A DNA stretch of 64,000 nt from Enchytraeus crypticus (Eukaryota; Annelida; Clitellata; Enchytraeida; Enchytraeidae). The translations under genes were made by a program, and so were the position numbers. Of the stretch, positions 12,718 through 24,600 are shown piece by piece; position 1 is the stretch's first letter, and each line of letters starts with the position of its first letter. The stretch spans positions 88,501 to 152,500 of the forward strand of contig CAJHZI010000742.1 in NCBI GenBank assembly GCA_905160935.1. Direction: 5' to 3'. The notes below the pieces were generated by a model. The model was not told the origin of the DNA, made no database searches, and saw nothing but the letters and a program-made list of their open reading frames with translations.

Positions 12718-12910
12718 GATGTGCGGCTAACAACTTACACCTGAGAACTAGTGTATAACTTTTCATAGTTTTAACCAAAGATGATGTGCGGTTAACAACT
12801 TAAACCTGAGAAGTAGTGTATAGCTTTTCATAGTTTTTAGCCAAGATGATGTGCGGTTAACAACTTACACCTGAGAACTCGTGTATAACTTTTCATAGTT
12901 TTAACCAAAG
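12718..12910 (+). repeat. Three tandem 65-bp repeats upstream of the K2P start
   Basis: Units start at 12718, 12783 and 12848 (GATGTGCGGTTAACAACTTA ... TTTTCATAGTTTT). Copies differ at only a few bases. They end 189 bp before the channel ATG, so they lie in its promoter or 5' UTR. A regulatory role is only a guess. Confidence 0.85.
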
Positions 12911-13098
12911 ATAGATTAACAGAAACTTTACCAATATATTGATATATTAGGTCATATAGATCTTAGGAAAAAAAGCACAGATAATAAAATGAAAGAGGAT
13001 AAAAATAGGTCCATGATAACTTAAATATAACTTCAACTACAAGGATTATTTATGTAGCAGCCCCAGTAATTTCAAATCTGCACGTTTCTATAAACAAT

Positions 13099-16000
13099 AT
13101 GACGGAAGAAACCCCTAGAAGGAAATCCCCAGAAATCACTTGCATCGAGCTACAGGAGGATGCCGAAACGAACGTTAATTCCACCTCTAAGAGACGCCGA
13201 TGTTGTATATGTTGCTCTCCTTCAACTCCTCAAATTAAGAGTCCAAGGTTTAAAAATAAGATCGAAGAAAATTCAGATCTCGAAGGTGCTGGTTCGATTA
13301 CAGAACCGGAAGAAAGGAGTTGCGGAGGAATCCGTACCTCCTGCAGGATTATATCGTCATGGATACTCTCTGCACCGTGTATGCTGGTCATCATCCTTGC
13401 CTACCTCGTGATGGGAGCCTTTCTGTTCAGCATGACGGAGGCTCAGAATGAGCTGGAGGAACGAAAGACGGCTGCCAGTCTGGCCACGAAGGCTTCAGCG
13501 TATCTGTGGCGACTTCGATCTACCACATCACCCGACCAGCCAGGTCGAACTGAAGAGAAACAGTGAGTCATTTCATATTTGTATTTAATAACTAACTACT
13601 CAGTTACAGACTTAAGGGTCAAGCCCTTTCAAGCTAATTTAAACAAGACTGGTGCGTTTTATTAACTGGTAGTACTGGGTCGATAGATTAGCATTTTCCT
13701 ATAATAATTTGTTGCTTTTATCTGCTTACTTTAAGTTTGATATTCCCATTAATTTAAGTGCAGTTTAACTGAAGTTAAACAAGGCCATACCCTTGTTGAG
13801 CCCTTACACTACTAATATAATCAAATCTAGACTGATTGCACTGATCTAGACTGATTGTACTGATCTAGATTGATTGTACTGATCTAGGCTGATTGTACTA
13901 ATCTAGACTGATTGTACTGATCTAGGCTGATTGTACTAATCTAGACTGATTGTACTGATCTAGGCTGATTGTACTGATCTAGACTGATTGCACTGATCTA
14001 GGCTGATTGTACTGATCTAGGCTGATTGTACTAATCTAGACTGATTGTACGGATCTAGGCTGATTGTACTGATCTAGACTGATTGCACTGATCTAGGCTG
14101 ATTGTACTAATCTAGATTGATTGTACTGATCTAGGCTGATTGCACTGATCTAGACTGATTGCACTGATCTAGACTGATTGTACTGATCTAGGCTGATTGT
14201 ACTGATCTAGGCTGATTGTACTAATCTAGACTGATTGTACTGATCTAGGCTGATTGCACTGATCTAGACTGATTGCACTGATCTAGACTGATTGTACTGA
14301 TCTAGGCTGATTGTACTAATCTAGACTGATTTTGTACTGATCTAGACTGATTTGTACTGATCTAGACTGATTATATTGGTGATTGTATTTAGGGAGCTAT
14401 TTCAATGTTTCTTCATAACTTTTTCGAATGTTCTAGACTAACCTGTTAGTGATTAAGATTTACTTCTTAATCATTTTGACTAAATGATTTAAATTATTTT
14501 TCATTTCCAACTAGATTACATTGCTCAGTAATATATTTAATATTCATTGTCATTCATAAACAATACAGAATTAAGCTATTTAGTAAAGAAATGATTTTTA
14601 TTCCTTATTGATCTAATTTTGTTTTAAACTTCTAAACGATTAGAAAATCTATTACTAGCATTTTATTCTACTATTTTCTTGTAATGTGATTTTTCTATTC
14701 ATAAATGATTTCTTCATTGATCAGAAATCTGCTTGTTATAATTTTAGCATTCGTTCATAAGTTTCCTTAAAAGTTCATAAGTTTAGCATTCGTTAATGAA
14801 ATAATTGTGTCGTTCCATCAATAATCCAGTAATTTATATCCATCAATCAGATATTAAGTAACTTTGCCTATCATTTATTAAAAAGAAACACATTTTAGTA
14901 AAATATTTAGTAATGAAATTATTTAGTTTACCATTCAGTAACTAAGTAATTTTTGTTTATTATTCAATAATGATATAGGTCAACCGTGCAATAAGTAAGT
15001 ACCTTCTTCGACCTTTCAATGATGATATAATGTTACAATTCTCTATACTGCCGATATGATTTTATTTCACAACAATAGCTCAGTGTTCGACTCCACTGTA
15101 ACTCGACTGATCTCTGAGGTAGTCCTGCAAGATAGGATCCGGTTAAGATCATTCCGTGTTCAGGACAATCTCTATGACGTCATGTACTCTTCTCAGAGTG
15201 ACGTCATCAACAGGCTTGAGGCCAGGGTCACAACCTGGTCATTTACTGGATCACTTCTCTATTCGACGTCACTAATAACCACAGTGGGTATGGACACACA
15301 CACACACACACACATATGCACACACACACATATGCACACACATACACACACACACACATATACACACACACATTAATAACCACAGTCGGTATATGGACAC
15401 ACACACTACACACACTGGTATACACACTAGTATACACACACTCACACGCATGTGTGTAATATGTACTTTTACTTTTTCCATTGTTGTGCATGCTTATCAA
15501 TGTTTGCACGGATATTTGCTTTCGTTTGATTTTTTGTATGAATTTGTTTGCTACTGTGCTAGTATTGAACATTTACTTGTATGTTGTTCTGATGAAGTGA
15601 AATGAATTAAATCTATACGTGTATGTGTGTATGTGTGTGTATACATGTACAGTATATATTTTCTGCTTGTGTTAACTCCTTATTTAATTGGATCGATCCA
15701 AAAATACAAATGAAAGTACTACAGAAAATGACATTTTAACGATGCAATCTGTTCAAGCTTATTACATATTTCATCCTATAAAGGTATTGGCTCGAAATCA
15801 TTAGAAATCACCGATAATTGCTATCAACCTGAGAGATTTATTTATGAAGAGAAACTAGTACTACGATACTGTACCATGATTCTGTTAGGGTATCATGGTA
15901 GAGCTTTTAAAAGCATCGTCTACAACTATCCAATTAACTTTAATTTCAATTTAAACAATTGCAATATCATAATGCATATAGTTTATTCAAACAATTGTTT

Positions 16001-18501
16001 AACCAACTCAATGATAGAGGATATATTATGTTGTAGGATACGGACGTATAACCCCACACACAATTCTTGGAAGAACTATTTCCTTAATCTACGCCATTCT
16101 AGGAATTCCCCTGATGTTCTTTTATCTTCTGAAAGTAGGAAGACTATTGGGGAAACTATTCTGCGCATTTTATTGGTCGATATTTTGTGACGTCATTTGC
16201 TGTCAGAGCTGCAACCGCACACAGCAGCAGAAGATTGTAGCAGCTGACAGGCCTAGAAATTACTTAACCCTTGAAGTTCAGCAGCTGTCCAACATTCCAT
16301 ATAGGGGTGTGCAAGGAAATAGACTTCGTGCTCAATCTTTAGCTTACACAACTGTACCTGATAGATATTCCAATATGAGGAGACAAACTCTTGCCAGTAT
16401 GGGAGAGCCCGGAACACTTGGCTCTACTAGGAAATCCAGTGGATTGTTGGGAACAGTTTCAACGGACAATGGACGTAAGCTTCTATTGACGCAGAAGTCT
16501 CTAGATTTTGAAAGCGGTAAGAAAAATAAATACAAAACACCCAAATACAGTCGCAGTAAATCTGTATATGATGGCGAAGTAGCCGGTGCCAATGATGGGG
16601 CATCTCACATTTATGAACGACTACATGGAAGAATAACGAGCAAATCCGTCACGCCCGGAAATCCGGAGTTGCCTCAAAGAGTACTTTTGGGAGAGGAAGG
16701 AGGGGGGCCAGCTCCTGCGGGTAAATGGCGATTCCAAGCTGATAAAACTAATAAGGAATACGAGATTGGTTACCAGTACTTTACACCACATCGTATTAAA
16801 ACACAGAAAAGTTATCCAGGAACCCTCCAAACGCGAAAAGGTGAGTATTCGAAACTTACAAGTACAGATAATCGAGTAGTAGCGAAAGAATCCGGTGGTG
16901 ATGACTGGGAAGACTCTGGAATAAGGACTTTACCAACGAGAGGTCAAAGAGCAGAAGTACAGCGTCATCGAAAAAAATCACTACAAAGGCAGTATCGTAT
17001 CGAAGAGGAGGTTCCAACAAACATCGAGCCGTTAGACAAAGCTGGAGGAAAGATGGATAAAGCGGAGATTACTGTTGGACCCATGAGTTTTATTCCGGCG
17101 AATCCAACGGAGGTTGAATTAGGACGGATGCAAAATCTTCCTGGCACTTCCAAATCACTTCCTAGAAATTTTACCGCAAGGGATGATTCTACTAGCAGTG
17201 TTAATTATTCAAAGGAAATAGCAATGGGCTATAAAAAGGAAAAAGCGAAGAAATCCAACGCTGCAGATGCCAAAATTATATCACCTCTTGAAGAGGAGAA
17301 AGCTCTTCCAAAGATCCCTAAGGGTAGATATAGAAAGTCACCTAAGAGTCAGAGAAGATCAGCTGCAATGCAGAGAACAACTGCAGGGAGAAGAAAAGGA
17401 AAAGGAACAGGTTGTTTGATGTCGGCTGGAAGGAACTCGGATGATTCCTTTGTGACCGCAAGAAGCGCCAGCAGTTCCTCAACTTCCGAGGTCAGTGCCG
17501 CCTGTTCTGACGATGAAACTTGTAGATCACAAGGAGTTCAAAGTCACCCTTCGTCTCAGAAGATTAAGAAGGATTCTTTTAAACCTTCAAAGCGTTTTCA
17601 GGATGAAGATTCGCCAAATGTAAATGAACGCGATGAAGAGCACAAAATGTTTTCAAAAAGGAGAAAAGGAGAAGAGTCAAGCAAGAAAAAATTCCTTAAA
17701 ATAATTCCTATTAACGATCCTTCAAAATACTCAGACCGCAAAGAGAAGTTTGCTAGAAAAGGGATTCTTTATGATGACAGTATCGATATTTTTGGCAAGT
17801 CAAGAATCCGTCATAATTCATCTGATGTAGAAGAAGCAGAAGAAGAAGATGATGATGACGAGACTATAGAAGATCAAGTAAAGGCAGAACGTTCCACTGT
17901 GCCGGTTCTTGCCAGTGTGATAGTATTCCTCGGATATCTTTCCGCTGGAATGATTTTATTTGCCTTGTGGGAGAAACAGACATACTTCGAGTCGCTATAT
18001 TTCTGCCTAATCACTCTCACAACCATAGGCTACGGCGATATTGAACCGCGTCACCATCACGCGCAATCTGATGAGATTTTTAACAGCGACGAATCGCAGA
18101 AATTAACTTCAGGCCGGAGAAGGGCTGTCGACTACATTAACCCCGGAACTGATTCAAACAATGACCATAACCTGAGCTATAAGAGTAGTCGCAGCATTAG
18201 AGATACTGAGAGATATAACACGGGCGGTAAGATCATCAAAAGTGATACTGGCAGCGGTCCTGATGAATCTGAGGTTCGTAATCTAACTGGTTTATTTAAT
18301 ACTGGTCTGGGGGATAATGCCGTAAATGGGTTTACAAATGAGTTAGCAGAATCTGACGGACACCAAGTGGGAGATACTGCACACAGGATTGCTTACGTGG
18401 TCTGGATTATCATAGGACTGTCTGTACTGGCTATGTGCCTCTGTTTAATATATGATCGGTTTACGAAGAACAAGTCAAAAGGTAAGGTTAAAAGAAAGTA
18501 G
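13099..18501 (+). CDS. Two-pore-domain potassium (K2P) channel, 3 exons, about 1045 aa
   Basis: Subunit of a dimeric background K+ channel in the plasma membrane. Exons are 13099-13562, 15079-15287 and 16037-18501. Donors are CA|GTGAGT and GTGG|GTATGG, acceptors are AATAG| and TTGTAG|, and the junction phases agree (3138 nt including the TAG stop). Residues 92-113 form TM1. Residues 156-205 match the extracellular cap region. The first pore is WSFTGSLLYSTSLITTVGYG-like, with filter TTVGYG at 222-227 split by intron 2. TM2 is about 234-262, TM3 about 845-868, second filter TTIGYGD 886-892, TM4 about 1009-1030, and the tail is about 15 basic residues. The TM2-TM3 cytoplasmic loop is about 580 residues, basic and Ser-rich with an acidic patch before TM3. 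The P2-TM4 linker is about 116 residues with NLS and NLT sequons. K2P proteins are usually 300-500 aa. The N-terminus has a Cys cluster (RRRCCICC, about 32-39) that might be palmitoylated (inference). The long loop recalls TRESK, but the subfamily is not certain. Confidence 0.93.
13826..14372 (+). repeat. 19-bp minisatellite in K2P intron 1
   Basis: About 28 units of CTAGACTGATTGTACTGAT, in two main variants (AGACTG and AGGCTG; TACTGATC and GCACTGATC) that alternate in blocks. It sits 264 bp past the exon 1 donor and does not reach a splice site. Confidence 0.95.
15297..15440 (+). repeat. (CA)n tract with a duplicated exon 2 donor region, K2P intron 2
   Basis: The (CA)n run starts 9 bp after the exon 2 donor. 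At 15374-15403 a second copy of the exon end and donor appears (TAATAACCACAGTCGGTATA against TAATAACCACAGTGGGTATG at 15273), followed again by TGGACACACA. See findings. Confidence 0.9.
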
Positions 18502-18604
18502 TTTTGGCAGCGATATGCATGGGAAACAGTAAAGAAAATAGTTGCGATTTGATTCATTGGCGTAATATACGAAATAGTTACAAAATTCAGTAAGTCGCGT
18601 GTTT

Positions 18605-18830
18605 AAATCGCCTCTCTCTTAGTGCACTGCCTACTGGCAGGTCCATGATATATTATGCTTCCACTCTTCTCTGTCTTCCTTTGTCCTTTTTATGTCCACA
18701 TATGAGTGGATCTTTAGATTATTTAACTTTCCTAATCGCAGTCTTCCTCTGCTTCTCTTTCCTTCCATTCTACCATCAATGACCTCCTTTAGTAAACTAT
18801 CTCCATTTCAAATATGTCCTATGGGGTTTG
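18605..18830 (+). repeat. SINE family 3 in the K2P 3' flank
   Basis: Plus-strand copy: TCTCTTAGTGCACTGCCTAC, GGCAGGTCCATGATATA, CCACTCTTCTCTGTCTTCC, then CTTTAGTAAACTATCTCC. A short 3' piece of the same family is repeated at about 20040-20090. Confidence 0.78.
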
Positions 18831-18846
18831 AATTGTATATATTTTA

Positions 18847-18852
18847 AATAAA
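18847..18852 (+). promoter_or_regulatory. Possible polyadenylation signal of the K2P gene
   Basis: AATAAA about 345 nt past the channel stop, just after a SINE at 18605-18830 that would then lie in the 3' UTR. Chance occurrence is likely in this base composition. Confidence 0.25.
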
Positions 18853-19479
18853 TTTACATACTAATTTAAAATTTGATCTATAGCGTATTATGAGTCTATG
18901 TTTGAAGTACATGTCTGGTTTTAGTTGCTTGGGTTGTAATGTATTTCTAAAATAAACTACAAAGGCCGGTAGAACAGTATAGCACAGACGTAAATCTCAA
19001 TTTTGTGAAAGCAATATCAGGTTAATGAAAATTAATAATCTTATTTATTCCCATCAGTACCGTATTTGTTTTTCAGCAAAACTAAACACTTTTGACATGG
19101 GAACAAAGTGTAATATAGGTCTACGCTGTGTTCTTAATGAATGGACTAGAATATATAAATACCAAATTTTAGATACATTTTATATCACTAAATAAATAAA
19201 TTATACACTAATACGTGGACTGATGATGATCCGGCTGAGTAATATAGCCTAAGATAAAGTATCAGTTTTGTAACACTTTACGAAATATGAAAAATGAAAA
19301 CATGAATCGAAATATCAAATTGGCTGGTTTCCTGTCTTGAAGTATACTGAAAATACAGTGTTAAATTATAGCCTAGTTTCAAACTAAAGGTGAACAGAAG
19401 TAACACTTTCAACTTCCATATCTCGATTTCACATTCACACAAAATTTAGAATGTTTCAATAGCGTAGGTTTAACATCAG

Positions 19480-19665
19480 GACGTTTTAAATGATAGACCT
19501 TGAGTAGAATTGAACCCTCGTGGGTTCGATTCCCAGACGCGGTGATCTGAGAGTAAAATCTCGGACATTCACATCTGGTTATACGGAAAATGCTCTAAAT
19601 TGCAGAACGGTTTAAGCATGTGGTGTTAAAAGTGATAGATATCAACATAGGTGATTGTTTCACTA
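19480..19665 (+). repeat. SINE family 5
   Basis: CTCGTGGGTTCGATTCCCAG is a near-perfect B box. AAAATCTCGGACATTCACA and GTGGTGTTAAAAGTGATAGA follow as in the 3.6-kb copies. Confidence 0.78.
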
Positions 19666-20018
19666 TATTGTGTGTCTACTTTTAAAATTAAAATAGGACA
19701 ATTATTGATATTTTGTATTCAAAGTTAATTTTATTGGTTAATTTTTTCAATTGTCGCATTACAGAATTGAAACTTTGGTCTGCAAATGATCAATTAGTAA
19801 AAGTTAATTTATCATGATATAAATTATATTTACTTATAAAGTCTATAGTAAAGCACGAATACAGTGCTTGTACAAAATTTCATTGTTTTGAAATCTAATT
19901 GCATACGTTGTCCGTGTAGAATTCAAACGAATTGAATTGACTTAGTGACTTCGTAAGAGGCTACTACACCAAAACTGAGGCAGAGTTACCATAATTCACA
20001 AGCTAAAAGGTACTTCTC

Positions 20019-20024
20019 TTTATT
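20019..20024 (-). promoter_or_regulatory. Possible polyadenylation signal of the guanylyl cyclase gene
   Basis: TTTATT on the plus strand reads AATAAA on the minus strand, about 310 nt past the cyclase stop. In such AT-rich DNA the hexamer is common by chance, so this is only a candidate. Confidence 0.25.
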
Positions 20025-20334
20025 TCTATTGTACCTTTAAGACTTCCTTTAGTAAACTATCTCCCCTTAGAATGTGTCCTTACCAAATACATAGTTTCAG
20101 CATAATGTATCAACTCTAAACAAATGATTCAATGTTGCTTAGTACAACTACATTGCGATAGCTAATTGTAGCACTTTACAGCATACTAAAACAAACTTTA
20201 TCTTAATAAACACATGCTATAAGCATTTCTGATTCTCATTGTCAACGTAACGATCGGAAAACTACTTCAGAAACTTCAGAAAATATCATTTGTTTCTGAC
20301 TATTCAGCGAGCTGCGCTGTCTCTAACTTCGTCA

Positions 20335-20692
20335 TCAGCCGACTTTAGGCATTCCGGATTTTTCCACCACCTGACGTGGAGATAGCGTCCCTCCATCCCT
20401 ATCCTCATCCCTACTCGAATGGAACCCTCCCTCCGCCAATCCCGCCGTCCCACCCGCTCCACTATCCTTCTTATCTTTCCACTTCCCCTCGGCAGATCTA
20501 ACAACTATTCCGGTGTCGTCATCTTCCGTCGTGTCCTTGCGATCCATGAGAGACTTTGAGGTAGGATTCTTCCGGTCAGCCTCGGCGGAGTAATAGGCCA
20601 TCGCCTTCTGCCTCTTGGCCTCGTCCTCTCGAATCCCTTCGTTCCTGTAGTAGTAATCAAGCATCGGGCGTGCATCTGTTTGAGTCTGGGTT
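20335..20692 (-). CDS. Guanylyl cyclase exon 26: charged C-terminal tail and stop
   Basis: Encodes residues 1167-1285 after the cyclase domain, ending in TGA at 20335-20337. Acceptor CACAG|A was chosen over the next AG because it keeps phase with exon 25 (AG|GTAGGA). The start reads [19 protein letters not shown]. The rest is rich in D, E, K, R, S and G, with no recognised domain. Vertebrate NPR-A and NPR-B end soon after the cyclase, while several invertebrate receptor cyclases have long tails. No PDZ-ligand or CAAX-type ending is seen (last residues SGMPKVG). Confidence 0.85.
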
Positions 20693-21562
20693 CTGTGTGA
20701 GTGTGGTCAGATTGAACAATAGTGGTTGTGTACAGTGCAAACAAGTTTATCATTTCATTTTAAAGCAATTTCATAAAAATACGATTGGTTGCTAGTGAGA
20801 ATTGTACATGCAGTACATTTATAAACAGCTGTTACTGTAATTTTCTGTCTCTTCTAGTTCAACGAATAATGTAGAAAAATAAAATAATTATCAGATCAAG
20901 CTTACGTTCTCTCTTTCTCTCTCTCTCCCTCCCCTCTCTCCCTATCTCTAATGTTCTGCCTAGTAGCAGGTCAAAGTTTCATATTCCACTCACATGCTGC
21001 ATTCACACTCCTTAAAGAGGACTCCATCGATTAACAAGTTATTCTCTTCACACTTTTACGTATAGCTTGGAAATAATATGGCTCGGGGTAGTTTTCCGTT
21101 GTCTACATCAGTCCTTGCACAGTCGCCTCTTACCATGCGTGCAGTTACGGTTGGTCCATTCTTCAGTTGAACACAGCAAGGGATTAAGATTAAGATAACT
21201 GTATTGCTTAAGATAATGCAAAAGAAATGTTGCTCCTACCTGTCAAAAGCCGGCAGCGGCTTTTCGAATCCTCTCTTACCGTGGAGCCAATAGGTTGTCT
21301 GGAATCCCTTTCCCTAAAATTTATTCAATGAAATAGCGTAATAATAATCGTATCTGTAAACATGTAGAAAACTCGTAATATATATATATTTTCTAGGATC
21401 GTTCAAAATATAAAATCAACAAAAAATAAACTAAGAAAATTATAAGCTTAAGAAAATTCTGCCATCTCATTTTCGGTGTACGAGCGATAGACCACATTTT
21501 AATTTTACCGCTAACTAGCCCCCAGAGTATAGGGTATAGACCAATCATGGACCTCTGAATAT

Positions 21563-21615
<53 letters not shown>

Positions 21616-24600
21616 TACACCCAGACCAAACTGTTAGAGAAGTGTGCTGAAAAGTAAGGTCCTAATCAAAACGCGTCCGGTGATCAATAAATGGTCACTA
21701 TAGATAGGGTATGTTCCCTACGGTGGGAAAAATTAGCTAAAGTATTTTACAAATCATCTTAGTATTCCGAAATAATCCAGGACATTAGCTATCAAGATAA
21801 CATCAAGGCTTTCAAGGGCATCAACTCTATATCCAATCACAACGTCACTTCTTTCAAAATTTTTATAGCCTAATGGTTGAGCCTGTAGCATTTTAGCTTT
21901 CCTCCCTCAGATCACTAGGTGCATAATTCAAATCCAGTTCTCGCCCCTTCACTGACCTACTTTCGAGGCAGCTGACGCTTAACTAGATCTTAGCTTTTAT
22001 ACCATAAATTGGTCAAGTCTATCGATATGATTTTCCATTGCCTTAGTCAGTATCTGTAATAGTCAATTCTTATTTTACAGAACATGTTTCTTTTGCTCTA
22101 ATCTTAACTTTTCAACCTCTGACTCCGAAATAACGCATAACGACAATATCATACCTTGATATTAGTCTCTCCTCGCTTCGTCATCAGATAGCCGTTGTAG
22201 TTGGCGGTGAGCAGCTCGTAGATTGACTTGCTGGCGTGTATATGTAGCGCTGAAATAGTGAAAATAACGGTATTTGTTTCATGACTTTATTCAGAGTTGC
22301 TCTAAAGAACCTAATTATAGGAAAAGGTTTATTCGTATTTACGAGCCTTAGAAAAACTCCAGGATTTGATTTCATTATGACTAATTTCCAATCTTCGAGG
22401 TCACAGACTCTGCTAATACCTCGTATGGCGAAACTGCCGATAAATTTCTCTTTATGTTTTTATATTCTAGAATAATAACATACGTCTTCCACTAGACTCG
22501 AGTGCCTGAGCCATATTCACCGTGTCTCCAAACAAACAGTAGCGAGGCATCACATTACCCACCACCCCTGCTACCACAGGTCCAGAATGTAGACCTAGTA
22601 CAACAGATATACCGTAGTGTAATACAATACAATTCTAGTTACATTATAGTGTAATGAAATACAAGTCTAGTTACAACAGATATAGCGTAGTATAATGCAA
22701 TACAAATCTAGTTACAACAAAATATACCGTAGTATAATGCAATACAACTCTAGTTACAACAAAATGCAAGGCAGTTTATTGCAACTGGTAGGTTTAATGC
22801 AATGAGCTGCAGCCAATGAGCTGAATGTTTTTTCTGACTTTTTAGGCCTTAGTGTTTCGTTGCCTTTTTCGACACGTGCAATCAGTGGTTGATATATTTT
22901 TTCAGCAACCAGAAAAAAACACAGGTTATAATTCAGATCCAGAGATACCTTTAGTAATTCACAAGAGATATATAAACGACTAGAGCAGTTAAGGAATTGA
23001 AAGCACGCAATCACTAACTAGTAATCACAAGTCGAAATTTGAACTTTTACCCATTTTTATTTAAATTGTTAATTTGATTAAAAACTATACAAAGAGATAA
23101 TTATACATGTATACTACGATTGTTAGGACTGAAAAGATCATACGGAATTTCTTTTTAATTTCCTCTGTCCCAGCTTCAAAATACTTGCGATATTGGTATT
23201 CAGCACCATTTATCGTCCATTGTTAATCCTAACTTGTCATCATGGTGGTAATACTTATCCTGAGCGACCGATACCTAATTAAATCAGAGACGCCTACAAG
23301 AGCTGGTAAAGCTAAAGCTACGATTAACGTCAGTTTCCTCACTCGAAAGCGATGTCAGTGACGGGCGAGCCAAGGATTTGAACCCCGCACATACTGATCC
23401 GCGGTCGAGTATCTTATCGACGTAGCCACTGGCTCCAGCTATGCTTTAACCCAGTAACTGATTGATATTCTACGCGGCTCATTACCAATGCGTAGCTGCA
23501 GCTGCTGATCTGGACGGTGTCGTATACGGAATGAGGTCACGACGCTAAGTAGGTCAAGAGACACGTCAGCCACCTCTGATGCGTGTTTGCTACCGTTCCT
23601 CTGAGGCACCCCGCTGACCACCAGATAGGCGTCCCCTATCGTCTCCACCTGTCTCATATATACATTACTTTTAAAATTCAATAGGAAAAATTAGCAATAT
23701 TTCCAATTATCAATATCAATCAATCAATAAGAATATAACGTCCGGTTCCTCGCCATAAGGCAATTTCAGGGACGTCTCTGCAGACTCTACACAAACATGC
23801 GCCAAAGCACCACACGATGACGACTGAGTACACAGAGACCACAAGAGGGAGCGAGATCAAAACAGTGTAAGTCCACGTTCCGAGGTAAGCGGGTCAGAAT
23901 TTAGACCTATAGGGGGAAGAGATGGGTTTTAGCTTGCCAAGAAAAGTACCGATACAATTACAAAATCTCAGATCTTCAGGCAGAGAGTTCCATATTGTCG
24001 GAGCATAAAATATGAAAGAGCGTTTGCAATAATTAAATTAATTGGTTAAATTAGAAAATTAGAAAATAGCTGTCTAGAAGAGCAGTACATTGGATGATTA
24101 TAAACTTAATGGTTTTGTTAATTAGAAAAATAATGATGCATTGAAATATCGAAAAAAACATAAATTAAATTCAACGTCGTTGTCTAACATTCCACCAAAT
24201 ATTCATTGCTAGATAATAAGATATGGAATCACTATCAGATATCAATAATATCAAAGTAATTTAGTTATATAGCTATTAATTACTGAACAGCCAGGCACAA
24301 TGTCAGTTGAATCACTTGAAAAAGAATGTTGCAAGTTCGAATGAAGAAATGACGACACAATGTAAAACGAATTCGCTATTCAAATACAGAACTTATCTTG
24401 TGAATTATTGGCCTCATTATTTGCATTTCAAAAATGCTATAGTAATAAAAGGTAACAAATAAATAAGGCAATTAAGGAATAATAGTAATAGTCAATCAGT
24501 TAATCAAACTATTAATCACTCATAAAATTAATCCGAGTATCCAGCTTATAGATTCAGATTTTTCGTGCATGCATGTTTGCCCATAATTATAGAGAGAACT

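Larger units (their letters stand above)
18831..20334. other. Convergent intergenic gap between K2P and guanylyl cyclase
   Basis: Besides the family 5 SINE at 19480-19665 and the 20040-20090 SINE scrap, only AT-rich sequence. Both genes end into this gap, so their 3' UTRs probably lie here. Confidence 0.5.

Noticed and set aside
16344-17153. Minus-strand open frames inside the K2P exon 3
   Set aside because: Shadows of the plus-strand coding exon.
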